Origin: Chromera velia
Taxonomy: Eukaryota; Sar; Chromeraceae
Assembly: GCA_018398765.1 (NCBI GenBank)
Contig: JAHBMJ010005744.1
Span: 43,590-67,344 of the forward strand
DNA length: 23,755 nucleotides
Direction of reading: 5' to 3'
In this document: piece by piece, positions 1-11,533 of the stretch
How the letters are laid out: the number at the start of each line of letters is the position of its first letter
Numbering within the stretch: the first letter of the stretch is position 1
Made by a program: the position numbers and the translations under genes
Notes under the pieces: generated by a model
Database searches by the model: none
What the model saw: the letters and a program-made list of their open reading frames with translations, nothing else
Told to the model about the DNA's origin: nothing

Positions 1-900
1 CCCCCAACAGTGCACGGGCACTCGGCCTGACGTTGGCCTCCGAACAGAGCAGCCTCCTAGGGAGTGGTCAAACCATAGGAACACGCCGCCCACTTGAGCC
101 GGTCCATCCTCCCATGACAAGACAGGCTAAGCGCTGTCTAGACGGATGTTCGACTTGGAAGACCGAAGGCCTCACTCCGTTAGGGAAAACCCCCCCCCGT
201 CCTGCCTGCCCTCCCCTGCCCTGCCGGCCCTCTTTTTGCAAAGAACGGGAAGTAGCTACAAACCAGTCGTCCAACCATTCTTGTGCCTCCCTACCTCTCC
301 CTTCTACCGCGAGCTTTCTTTTTAATGCAGCTTTCTCTCCTGGGCCCGAAGGCACCCCCTCGACAGAAAAGAGTTCAGGAGCGAAAAGTCCCACCAACAG
401 CTTGACGGACCTCCATCAATCGCCATAAAGGCCGTCTTTGCAGAGATCTAAAAAGCTAGCGGGCACACAGTGGGATGTTAAGGAGAGGCTACGTAAAAAA
501 CCCCCCACTCTTTCAGTCAAGATAGCCCGTATCGGGCAAAGACTTGCACAAATATTGATTCAGATTCGACTGCCAGGATTTAGAGCTATGTACACTGTCC
601 ACATAAGAGTAACCACTCTGGAATAGTAATAAAACGGCCATCAGGCCGCCGAGTTACAGTTTTTTAGTAACTGAAGCTTTAAAATGGTGAATTACGGAAC
701 TAGATTACGGAAAAACAGTAACGCAGCCCGCTAATAATAGCCTGATATACGATTATTCAGTTACCTCTATCAAATACTAGGAAAAAGACTGAATTCAATC
801 TATTTAAAACTTGCTTTTCGACGTCTATCGTTACTTTTACATTCAAAAGTTTGACAAAACAATACAAAAGATTAACCCTGCAAGCCCTTTCCATCCCCGC
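1..900. other. Left-edge region without a confident gene
   Basis: Positions 1-430 are open on both strands (131 codons plus, 109 codons minus), but neither translation has a motif I recognise. The minus reading includes a helical-looking piece (EGRGREAQEWLDDWFVATSR) that could be part of an exon or of a decayed element. From about 600 to 890 the DNA becomes AT-rich, with a short hairpin at 652-672 (AGTTAC and GTAACT arms) and no coding potential. Nothing further can be supported. Confidence 0.3.
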
Positions 901-919
901 CCCTTCCTTTGTAATCTTC

Positions 920-1117
920 TTAACTGCTGGCTTTAGCCTTTGCCTTGCCTTTTGGCCTTCCTCTGCCCTTCGCCTTTGCCTTAGCGGCAGAGGGCTGCTT
1001 TGAAAAAGACGAACTCGAAGATGCTCCCCCTGATCTAGCTACTAGCCCTGCAGAAATAGCTTGCTCTCTGTAGTTCGTAAAGAGAGGGTGCAGTTCGCAA
1101 CACACATAGTCATACAT
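920..1117 (-). CDS. Small ORF or 3' exon with AT-hook-like basic tail
   Basis: A 65-codon minus-strand frame ends in a Ser-rich stretch followed by AAKAKAKGRGRPKGKAKAKA and a stop. GRGRPKGK is a good AT-hook core, the DNA minor-groove binding motif of HMGA-type proteins, and the Lys/Ala repeats resemble linker-histone tails. The frame starts in the flank of the CA microsatellite, so the N-terminus is doubtful. A plausible splice acceptor (TTTCTGCAG) lies near 1042-1050 and would make this the last exon of a gene, but I found no convincing partner exon between 1100 and 2650. It may also be a retroelement or pseudogene remnant. No function is claimed. Confidence 0.3.
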   Translation of the reverse strand: MYDYVCCELHPLFTNYREQAISAGLVARSGGASSSSSFSKQPSAAKAKAKGRGRPKGKAKAKASS

Positions 1118-1150
1118 ACACAGTCATACACACACAGTCATACACACATA

Positions 1151-1194
<44 letters not shown>

Positions 1195-1361
1195 TACACA
1201 TACACATACACACACACATACACACACACACACACATACACACACATACACATATACACATACACACATACACACACACACACATACACATATACATACA
1301 CATACACATACACATGCATACACACACACGCACACACACACACACACACATACACACACAC
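1101..1361. repeat. CA/CATA microsatellite
   Basis: A run of about 260 bases is made of CA dinucleotides with interspersed CATA units on the plus strand. All six frames give repetitive Thr/His/Tyr or Val/Cys strings, which are not proteins. It lies outside the inferred exons, just 3' of the AT-hook ORF in plus coordinates. Confidence 0.95.
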
Positions 1362-1675
1362 TAAAGATTGTTTGGAAATGTTAAAGAAGAGAAAGCAGGT
1401 ATGGAAGAGAAACGGTGTTGCATTACACAGAAGTGACTCATCTGCAGACCACAAGATTGTTAGCATCTCTTGCTTTGGCCTCTGCTTTCACACTACTGAG
1501 CATAAAAATGCAGATACATACTATTAGTGCCACTGAATTGTATATTCACACTCATATACAAACACATTTACGCAAAGACTGGCGGCACAGACACACAGAA
1601 TGCGTCCATCCATCCTAACCCACCTACTTACACACTTCATATTCTCAGCAAACTCTTGCTCAAACTGTGTGGCAT

Positions 1676-2105
1676 TCATTCATTATTTATTCATTCACCC
1701 ATTCCCTCGTTTACTGGCGCCCTTATTCTCTCACTCAGTCACTCAGCAACTCACCCACCCAGCCTCACTCACTCATTGTCTCACTCCCCCCCCCACCAGT
1801 GACACCACCTTCACCCACTCATCCATTTACTTATTCATTCACTCACCTACTCGCACTCACTCGCTCTTTCATCCACCTCCACTCACTCATTCACTCAGTC
1901 ACTCACTCTTACATTTACCTGCACTCACTCGCTCGCTCACTCACTCACTCACTTATTCATTCACTCACTTATTCACTCACTCACTCACTCATTTATTCAC
2001 TCACTCATTCACTCACTCGCTCATCCCGATATTCAGTCACCCATCTATCCATCCTCGTCATCCATCCATCCATCTATCCATCCCTTCATTCATTCATTCA
2101 TTCAT
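1676..2105. repeat. Degenerate CATT/CACT tetranucleotide array
   Basis: The segment is built from CATT, CACT and CATC tetranucleotides with scattered substitutions, mostly as ACTCACTC and ATTCATTC blocks. The long His/Ser/Thr/Leu reading frames across it are a by-product of the 4-bp period (12-bp repeat in protein frame). It lies downstream of gene A. A related CATT array lies in intron 13 of gene B (15461-15592). Confidence 0.92.
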
Positions 2106-2677
2106 CCTTCTTGACCTTCTCAAAGAGTCATTTTGTCAGTCTATGCTCCGACGGGTTTAGTCATTCATTCCTTTATACATATATATGTATATACACACAC
2201 ATGATGCTAGTAGTAGTATAGTCTAGTGCGAAAACGATTCTTAGAAGAATGTATAGACATTGTAGTATAGTACTGTTTAAGCTGCATCTTATTCTTAATT
2301 ATATTGAAATTATTTCTTTTACTTTATAATACATGGTACCTGACCTAACACCTAGCTGACTTGGGAGTCTAGTCTAGACTCTAGTTTAGGCTGCAAAGAC
2401 TCGATCTCAAAACAGATAACTTATTTAATTTTCAATTTTTCAATCTTAATATTAAAGTTTCTTAACAGCCGAATTGAATACACTTTTTAAGGCTTTTTAG
2501 TTTCATGAATTGTATTTTCATTTCTTGATTGACAAAAAATGGCTATTTAAAATGCTGTCAGATGCATGAGGCTTAATCAAACCGTTTTGGAATGGTCTCT
2601 GGAGCGGCCTCTTATCCATACAGGCAGGCATATTTGTCGCGCCGAATTTGCAGGGCATCTTTGTCAAGAAGTGTGGA
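2106..2677. other. AT-rich spacer downstream of gene A
   Basis: From about 2210 to 2560 the sequence is clearly richer in A and T than the flanking gene and has no coding potential on either strand. The last 100 bases before the gene A stop are probably its 3' untranslated region. I see no clear terminal repeats or target-site duplication that would mark a specific transposon. Confidence 0.4.
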
Positions 2678-4521
2678 TTATGGTGTGTAGTTTCGGATTC
2701 TGCGGAGTTGCACATCGAGGAGCTCCTGAAGGAGGGTCTCTTCCTCTTCATGCTCCAACAGGCCTCTGCGGACGAAACGCACCACGATCTTTCGCTTTGC
2801 CTTCAGAAGAAGACGCCCTGCATGCGCGCACAAAAGAAAGCGTCCGCATTCAGGGTTCTGTATCTATTGCATTCAGGCACAGAAGACCAACGAAAGAAAG
2901 TGGATTGAGAAAAGCAAACGACGACAAAACGAAATTTGAACTTTCCTTTCGAGGTCCGTTGTTTGCCGTCTGCTGGCTCTCTTTCCGTGCCTCCCAGCTT
3001 TCCCCGTTTTCCCTCCTCTTACTAGATGCTAACCTCTGCCTGAAGATGGAGAGAAGACTACCGCGGGAATTTTTTTCACAGGAGAACACCGCGACAGAGA
3101 AACACGAAACCGCATGCACAGATGGCAGTTCAGACGTCATTTTCGAAAGCACTCACAACGAGACAGACAGTACGCTGTGATTTTCAGAGACTCCAGGCAG
3201 GCAAATTGGACATCGCCACCCACCAAGCAACCCACCAACCTGCCAAAAGACACGACACCTCTGCATAAGCCCTCGCGTTTCCTCTATAGAGTCGTTCTGC
3301 CACCCTCTCTACTCTTTTTGTCGTCTGCTTCAAAGATTTCCTGCAGTCGGGCATGCAGTAGACTCACACTTACGAACGGATAAAAGAAAAAACATCTGAA
3401 AAAAACTCCAGAGGCCCTCTGCACGCACCTCTCTTCCTGTCGCAAAATCTTAGCGCAATACTCGCTCAGTCACTCTTACACGCACTATTCAATGTCTGAC
3501 TCACCCGCCCCCTGTCCCCCCACACAAACCAGCTCACTGTTCCACTCACTTTGTCTCCTTCGAAAGAAGCTTCCACACTCCAGAGTCCCTCGCGAAGTCC
3601 TCCAATTCGTCGTGAGTGCTGGCGTAGGCGATCAGCTGCACGGACTCAATACAGAATAATTGTTGATTGTATCCGTACAAGGAGTGAGATAACTGGAAAA
3701 ACAAGAAAGGCAACCAAAAGATAGCGTGAAAGACAGAGGGAAAAGCAGATTCGCCCTTCTCCACCACCCACGTCTGTGTACCTTTCCTTTTCTCTGATCC
3801 ATTCACCAAAGCCTGAAAAAACACACGCCAGCCTCACTCACCTGTTCAAGCGCAGAAAGAGTCTTGCCAAAGTCCCTTCGCTGAGACCATCTCTTTGCTT
3901 TGTTCGCCAAGAACGAAGGCAGGGGAAGGCATAGCATCCCCACAAGCTTGTCCCTCCACCCCCTCGACCAGAACGCCGCAGGGGACAGGGCGTCGAGGCG
4001 ATTCTCCAAAACCGCAAACTCGAGGTCGAATGGGTCTAAGTGCACAGGAGCGGCAGAGGAGGAGGAAGACCCGTAAACCGAAGAGCCGAGCTGTGGCTGC
4101 AGTTTCACAAGAGGAGGAGGAGACACGATCAGCACAGTACAGAAAAGAGAGGGATGAGCAAGCCACAGAGAGTAAGGAGGGTGGAGGAAGAACGAATTCT
4201 GTCTGTCGACAAACTCAAAAGATTCCCCCGAGGGCAAAATAGAAATGACCTTTGAAGGCATGTAGGATGTACACAGAGGCAACAAAGAGGGAAGTTTCAA
4301 AGAGACCAAAAATGTGACAGAAAAAGCTCGGCTTCAGATAGTAAGAACTTTTTCCTCTGCTGAGATCCATCCGCTGATCAGCCCACTACTTCCTTCTTCC
4401 TCTTCTTCTTCTTGTCGCTGTATCCGATTCTCTCTCTCTCTCTAACTCTCTTTGTCTCTGTGTGTGCGTGCGTGCACGCGTGTGCGACCCCCTCTATTTG
4501 CCTCTCTGTGTATCTACCTCG

Positions 4522-4556
<35 letters not shown>

Positions 4557-5558
4557 CCTCTCTCTCTCTAAACAAGCACGCACGCAGTTCTGCGCCAACC
4601 CACGTCTCTAGAGATGTAGGATGCCCCGAGAGTTCCCATGTGTCCGTCTTGCAGCGTCGAGAGCGATTGCTGCAGTTTACAGGAGGGATGGGAGGGAAAT
4701 GTCGAGACGGAGATAGGTGCAGGAACTGAGACTGAGAGAAGAAGTACATACGCAGGACAGAATGGATTGACGTGATGAGACGCGACAATCATGGGGGCGG
4801 GGGCGAGAGAAAAATGGAAACGGAGAGAGAAAAGGGGGGGAAATGTACTGAAAGAAACGGCACCCAGAAGAAAGTGTCATGCTTGCGGGTCCGAGGGCGC
4901 GCAGACTGACACAAAAAAGTGCACACCGAGAGCTGCCCACCTCACGCACACCAGAGAGAGATCTGGATGACACACACGTGCACTGACTGACTGACCAGTG
5001 TATACGCCCCGCTCTCTTCTGTCTCCAGTGTCTGCTGCCTCATCTGCCTCTCCTCCCGAATACCCGAGACCCCTGCCGCCAGCTTGGCCTCGATTTGGTC
5101 AACCGCAACGTCCACAGCAGCCTGCAGGCAGCACGCAGCACTCACGCAAAGAAACAAACGTGTTTTGTCGCCCTTCGGGTACTTGGAAACCTGATAGACA
5201 GGTGGCTTTGAGAAGACGGCTGGTCAAGAAGAAAAGAAAGCTTGCGGAAAGCACAAGCACAATTTCATTGACGACGCCAATCGACGTGGTTCTACTCTAT
5301 GATGGATTTGAAACCGAAGTGAGTGCGTGTTTGGATGCTGCAATTTGTGTGGTTACAGAAAAGCTTCTGGATAGATGATTCAGAAGGAGCACACAACAGA
5401 TCTGTCACTCATGAAGAGGGTTATAGTTGAACGAGAAGCTTTCGAGATTTGCCGTGCTACTGCAAGATTGCCGACACGTAAAGGAAGACTCCCACTCCCA
5501 CCCCCCCACCTGCAAATCGATGAGAGAGCCGGACGTGATGCTCTCGTCGTCGTACATG
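2678..5558 (-). other. C-terminal helical regulatory region of the exchanger (exons 11-16 of gene A)
   Basis: Exon 11 encodes MYDDESITSGSLIDLQ, exon 12 AAVDVAVDQIEAKLAAGV, exon 13 a Ser-rich linker and VLENRLDALSPAAFWSRGW, exon 14 LSHSLYGYNQQLFCIESVQL, exon 15 a basic helix and exon 16 KIVVRFVRRGLLEHEEEETL followed by a short end. The pattern of a helix after 'DEsIts', a paired helix 'avDvAvD' and a later 'rrGLLEeeEa' helix matches, from memory, the cytosolic helical bundle of SOS1-type exchangers. This is why I join these exons to the membrane domain instead of treating them as a separate gene. The joins are supported by phase: exon 10 ends in phase 2 at 6032 and exon 11 starts in phase 2 at 5558, exon 14 ends in phase 2 and exon 15 starts in phase 2, and exon 15 to 16 is phase 1. 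The stop TAA is at 2678-2680. Confidence 0.78.
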
Positions 5559-8332
5559 CTGCGTGCATTCAGTTGGAACAAGAAGCAGATGACAACTGAA
5601 GGTCAAAAGAACAAGATGCAGGGAACACGGTGGAGCGTCCCACGAAGACCCTGATCATTGGTCCTTCCAGCATACTCGAAAGCAGAAAAGGCAGACGGCA
5701 AACACCATCGACGAAAAAAGAGCTGTTTATCATGTGGCCACAAAGAAAAGGTGAAACAAACACTTCAAATTGAACTGAGGCATCGTCTTAGCACCGTCTG
5801 TCTACACACCCGCACCTACACATACACAGAAACGAACAAACACGCACACACACGCACACGCACATGCACACATGCAGACAGATATATACACACAAACTCA
5901 ACTCACGTCTCCTTCTTTTGCACTCTGAACATGTACAAACTGCCAAGCTGCTCTCTCTGCGCGCACCATCCAAATCATTGACACTCTGAAGGACTTAGCT
6001 TCCCCATTTCTACTTTTTCTTGTTCACTGACTTTTGATACAACTGTCTGCAGCATTGAAAGAGAATCATAGCCAGGTGTCCCTCCTTCTCCACACGGCTG
6101 AACTCCTGCACATCTCCTGCTGCTCCCTCTGCACGAACAGCATTCGCCTCCCCGACACTCTGAAGAGCAGAACTCATCTCTCTCTTTGCCCCCCCGCCAA
6201 CACCGTCCTCGTTGCGAGCTAACACGGGTCGGTACTCTCGCTGCTGCCCCGAAGAAGAGCTCCGCACCGCTCCCCCCCGGGCAGTCGGGGAGGACCCTGG
6301 GGAGGCCCTGTTGGGAAGGGATGTCCCGGCAGCAGAAGCAGAACCTGCAGCCTCGGTGTCTTGGAGATGGGTGGGTGCACTGACTTGCACGTTGAAGAGA
6401 GAAGGTGAAGGGCCGAGCTGTTTTTGCGTCACTGGGCACATGTGGCGGGAGGAGGGGCGGCGGTGCTGGTGATGGTTTGGATGATGAGCGTGAGAGTGCC
6501 CCCCTCCGGTCTCCACGGGTGCAACAGTTGCGCCTTGAGGGGGAACGGGTAGGACTGCGCTGCCGCCCAGTGGAAGCAAGGCCGAGGCGGAAATGGGAAG
6601 TGGCGTCGCAGATGGATAAGGCTTGGGGGCAGCCGTTTCGGCGTTTTTGTTTGATAGGAGGGGTACACCGAGGCCCTCGGGGTCTCCTGAGGCTTCAGCG
6701 GAGGCAGAGGGACCAGACTGCCGCGATGGTTTGGGAGGGCGTCCTGGGCGTATCTGTGTTTGAGAGGGTGCAGTGTGTGTTCTCGTGAGAGGGCTCGGCG
6801 TCTCGTAGAGCAGTTGAGTCTCTGGAACTCCAGCACTCACTCCGCTGGATGCTGCTGCTTGGGCACTTTCTGAAGTCAGATTCATTGCAGGGGACTCAGA
6901 GAGAATTCGACCTTGTGTCGGAGCAGAGGGGACGCTGCCTGCGTAGAAAGACTCATTCAAGAAACCCTGTCCATGACCTCCGTCTATGGAAGCTAGACGC
7001 TGAAGGGCCTGACGGCCAAGGTTTAGGTCTTCAATGTGGTCACACCCGAGGGTCTCGAACACAATGTCGTTTGCTTCAGACCTGCAGCCGGCCACTCAAA
7101 CACACACTGGCTCATTCACTCACGCAGTCACCTTGACAGAAAGGTATGAGCTCATTGTTTCACTTAGTGACTCACTCACTTATCCATTCACTCGTTCACT
7201 ACGTCGGTCGCTTTCTCATTCGCGAGGTCGAAAGGTCATTCATGTAGAACTTCTCTCAGTCGTTCAGCGAGTCAGCCTGTCCAGGCAATCACACGTCCAC
7301 TCTCTCATCCAGACTGTCAGTCGCTCTCTTGAGCCGTTCGTTCGGATATTGTGAGTTAAGAGTGCCAAAAATGCGACAAAAAAAGAAACCAACCCACTCT
7401 GCAGCATCAGAGTCGGACTGTCCGTCCTCTTCCTCCTCTTCCTCATCGTCGTCCGGCTCTTCTTCCTCTCTGATACTATGACGACCCTCACTCTCCGCCA
7501 AGCCAGCCGAGCGGGAACCCCCACTCTTTTGCCGTCCCAAGACCCTCTCCCCCCCTTCATTATCTTTGAGTGCATCCCCCGGTCTCAACCACATGCTTTC
7601 CGTTTCTTTTTCTTTGGCCGCTTTTCCCCCCTCCCTTTGGACTGCGGTGTGGGACAAGACAGGATGGACGGGCTGGAGCACTACCGTGGCGTCTGCAGCA
7701 GCGTCTAGGGGCAAGGCCATCGGTATTGGTGACGCTGCGGTATCGTGGCGTCGCTGCGGCCTGTGTCCTCCTGGGTGCCATCGGGCTGTGTTGCGTCGTG
7801 TCAAAGATTCCTTCGCGGCGTTGTTTCCGGCGGGCTCATGCTCATCGTGGTGGAGATGGACGATCAGACGATCCATTTTGCCTTCCACAAAATCCGACGA
7901 GCGTTTCAATGCCCTCAGCGCTTTGTGGATGACTGGGAGCTCACATATGAGAATCCTCTGGTCGTCAATCTGAAAGGGAAGGAGACAGCCGGTGAGACGG
8001 GAAGAGAGGTTGAAAGTATCAGGAAGAAGAGAGGCAAACGAGAAAGGAGAAAGAAAGATGCAGGAATGTGCAAGAAGGGAGACTGGGTGCGATCAGGACA
8101 GAAGAGACACAGAACAGAGCACAAATAATACCCCCTCTTTCTGCCTGTGCCTTCCTCGCAACTTTTTTTCTAATCTTTTGTGTGGAGTCGTTTGCCCGAA
8201 CGCTAGTCTCCTTCAACACCGTGAAGGAAAAAGCGACTCTCCTTTACACATTGGAAGGGACTTTTCAGGGCATAGCGACTCACGCTGCCAGAGAATGAGA
8301 CAGGAGGGGCATACAGCGGACATCCAGGCCCC

Positions 8333-8384
<52 letters not shown>

Positions 8385-9340
8385 CCTGAGCATCAGCCAG
8401 ATGGGGGACCATCAGGTCTGCCGCCTCCAGCACTGCCGCATCGGCTTTGAACAACCAGTGATGCGTGATGTGCTCCTTCGTCTCGTTGTACCGCTCATCG
8501 ATGCTGTGCAGCACCTGCAAATTTCGTGTTGTCACGTCAGAAACAGTCGGAAAGGGGCCATGGGGAGACTTGGAGGTGGAAACATGGACAGACAGGAAAT
8601 GAGGAGGAAGGGGAGGGGACGGGCGTCTTCCAACAATCATGCAGAGACGAAATCCATCCGTAAGCATCCCCATGCAGATACTCGCGCTCTCAAAAGCATG
8701 AAACAAAAAGCGTTTTCTGGAAAGACAGGAACACAGAATGATATCTTCTTGTGCACACATGCTGTACCCTTGACTGTCTATCTGACTCTACCTTTCCTTT
8801 CCTTTCCTTTCCTTTCCATCTGCCGACCTGCTGCAGAAAGTGCCTCCGAAATTCGCTGGTCGGGAAAGGCTTCAGCCACTTGTACAGAAGCCCCATGGTG
8901 GACCCGTTGATGAACAGAGTGAACGCAGTGCCGCCGTACACAAAGAAAGTCGTCTCACGTCTCAGCTGCTTCCCGAAGCACTCAGGATCTCCGAACACAG
9001 ACAGAGCCAAGGCAAGCCCAAGAGCTCCTCGCAGCCCACCCCACCACAAAATCGTTCCTTCTTTCCACGAGAATCCGTACCCCAGACGAATCAAAAAAGG
9101 AGACAGGGAGAGAACCATCAAGCCTCTTGCTGCCATCATGCAAATGTACAGACCCACAAGAGCCCCCCAGTGTGAGAGAGGAGGCGAATCATTAATGTCG
9201 AGCTGAAAGTGATGTTGCTGACTGCTGCCCGAAGACGAAGACGGAGACGAAGGTCTGGGAGACGATCCCTCGAATTCAGATCCCAACGCGATGAACGCAG
9301 ACGAAGCAATTCCTGCAATCACGAAGAGTGCCTGCAGACA

Positions 9341-9371
<31 letters not shown>

Positions 9372-9891
9372 GTGTCTGCCTTCCAAGCTTTTATCTCATT
9401 TTAGCGACTGTGAGTGGAACTCATGTCATCTCATCCTCACCAGCGAATCTTGCGCCTCTATCCAAGACAGATGCTGCAAAAAGTACAAAACAAAGACCCA
9501 CACATACCGCCAAACATAGGGCCCAAACCAAACCCAGGTACCTACCTGGCTTGCGATGCACTCCAGCAGCTTCACGACGTTCTTCAGGGTCACCTGAGAC
9601 TGCCGAGACAGCTGGACGCGTCCAGAAGCAGCAAAAAAGACGCCATAGGCCGCCACTGAGGGAGGGAAAGGACCATACGCGAAAGAGAGAGTTGACAAAT
9701 ATACAAAACAAACAGAACGGGTGCATTCGGAAACCCAAAAAGATGGCCCCGTCCCGTTTTCTTCTGGCCGGCCAGCATGACTCTGCATGTCGGTTTCCTT
9801 TCCGGAAGACGCACGAAATGAAAGAGGCAAAAATGCCCAAACAAAGAAGCACGCCAGGCACCAGGAAAGAGAGCAAGAAGGAAAGAACAAA

Positions 9892-9923
<32 letters not shown>

Positions 9924-11018
9924 AATCAAGAAAACGAAAGAGGAAGACCGAGATTATATCGCAAGTCATTGTGGGACCGCAAATCTCTCTCTCCCTAAAG
10001 TCCGTGTGTCCGTCTGTGCGCCCCCCCCCCCCNCCCCCAGCGCGCGTGTGTGTGCATTGACAAGACTGATGAACGAGTGTAGCCGGCCCAACCCAACCCA
10101 ACGCAAAGCACGGCCGAGAGAGAAAGGACGGAAGGCACTGCACAGACCCGCAAGGAATCCCGAGATTTGGAGAATGTCCGCCAGCCAGAAGGAGACGTAG
10201 ACGAAGGAGAGGACGATAACAACTTCAAGAATGGAGGGTTGACGGAACCTGAAAAAAAGAATGAAAACCGCGTACGTGAATTGAATTCTGGAGAACAATT
10301 CTTTCTGCTAACTTATTTTTTTCTTCGATCATTCCTCAACTTGCTTGGCTGCACAAGCCAACCCAGTAATTTTTCTCCCTCTCATTTCCATCGGGAGGAA
10401 ACTTTTGTCGTCTTTTGATTCACCCACGCGGCTCGCTTCGAGAGCCCTCACCACCCGTGGGCCAGCAAACACTTGTACTCTTTATTCCTCCTCTTTCTCA
10501 TTCTCCCGCTGACGCGACATCATGACAAACGCAGTTCATGACTCAACGCTACAGAAACGCAAACGCCGCGCAGACAGAAGAAGCGAGGTCTGGCTGGCAG
10601 ACCTCCGGAGCCAACTGCAGACAGTCCACGCAAGGCCGAGGCCCACGAGGGGTCCGCCCAGGACCAGACGAACGAAGTCGGGCATGTATTTGGTCGGATC
10701 CGAGGCGAAGTGGCACCTGTCTGCCATGTTCCTGCAAGCAGACAGGCAGTAGACGGCTGGATAGAAAGCCAGAAAGACAGAAACAAAATCCCGCACACAA
10801 AACATGCAGAGAAACAGCCAATATAGGAATGACTGTCAGCATACCAGCTGAAAGCCAGACGGCCAGGGTCCTGACTGACTGGCCGACCTGAATAGGATGA
10901 AGAAGACAGCGGCGCTCCCGTCGTTCAGCAAAGATTCTCCCTCGATCAGCGCGGAGAGTTTCTCAGGAGCATTCAACTCGTGGAGGACAGCAACCTGTGG
11001 GGAGAGAGAGGAGGAAGG

Positions 11019-11056
<38 letters not shown>

Positions 11057-11073
11057 AAGAAAGAAAGAAAGAA

Positions 11074-11109
<36 letters not shown>

Positions 11110-11500
11110 GAAAGAAAGAGAAAGAAAGAAAGAAAAAGAAAGAAAGAAAAAGAAAGAAAGAAAAAGAAAGAAAAAAAAAAGAAAGAAAGAAAAAGAAAAA
11201 AAGAAAAAGAAAGAAAGAAAGAAAGAAAGAAAGGAAGGAAGGAAGGAAGGAAGAAAGAAAGGAAGAAAGAGAAAGAAAGAAAGAAAGAAAGAAAGAAAAA
11301 GAAAGAAAGAAAAAGAAAGAAAGAAAGAAAAAGAAAGAAAGAAAGAAAGAAAGAAACAGAAAGAAAGAAACAGAAAGAAAGAAAAAGAAAGAAAGAAAGA
11401 AAGAAAGCAAGAAAGAAAAAGAAAGAAAGAAAAAGAAAGAAAGAAAAAGAAAGAAAGAAAGAAAGGAAGGAAGGAAGAAAGGAAGAAAGGAAGGAAGGAA

Positions 11501-11533
<33 letters not shown>

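Noticed and set aside
1101-2105. Possible CRISPR array
   Set aside because: Units are 2-4 bp with no spacers and the context is eukaryotic; these are microsatellites.
1600-2221. Two overlapping 184-186 aa His/Ser/Leu/Thr frames on the plus strand
   Set aside because: Direct read-through of the CATT/CACT tetranucleotide array; no non-repeat coding flank.
2566-3180. 204-codon plus-strand frame
   Set aside because: It is antisense to exon 16 and intron 15 of gene A, and has no recognisable motif.
6010-6031. Stop at 6010 as the end of the exchanger gene (tail SVNKKK)
   Set aside because: A GTCAGT donor at 6031 in phase 2 joins exactly to exon 11, and exons 11-16 continue the SOS1-like helical tail.
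7394-7399. GTTGGT at 7393 as the donor of gene A exon 9
   Set aside because: It is phase 0 and meets a TGA or wrong frame at exon 10; the GTGGGT at 7397 (phase 2) gives a clean join to the acceptor at 7082.
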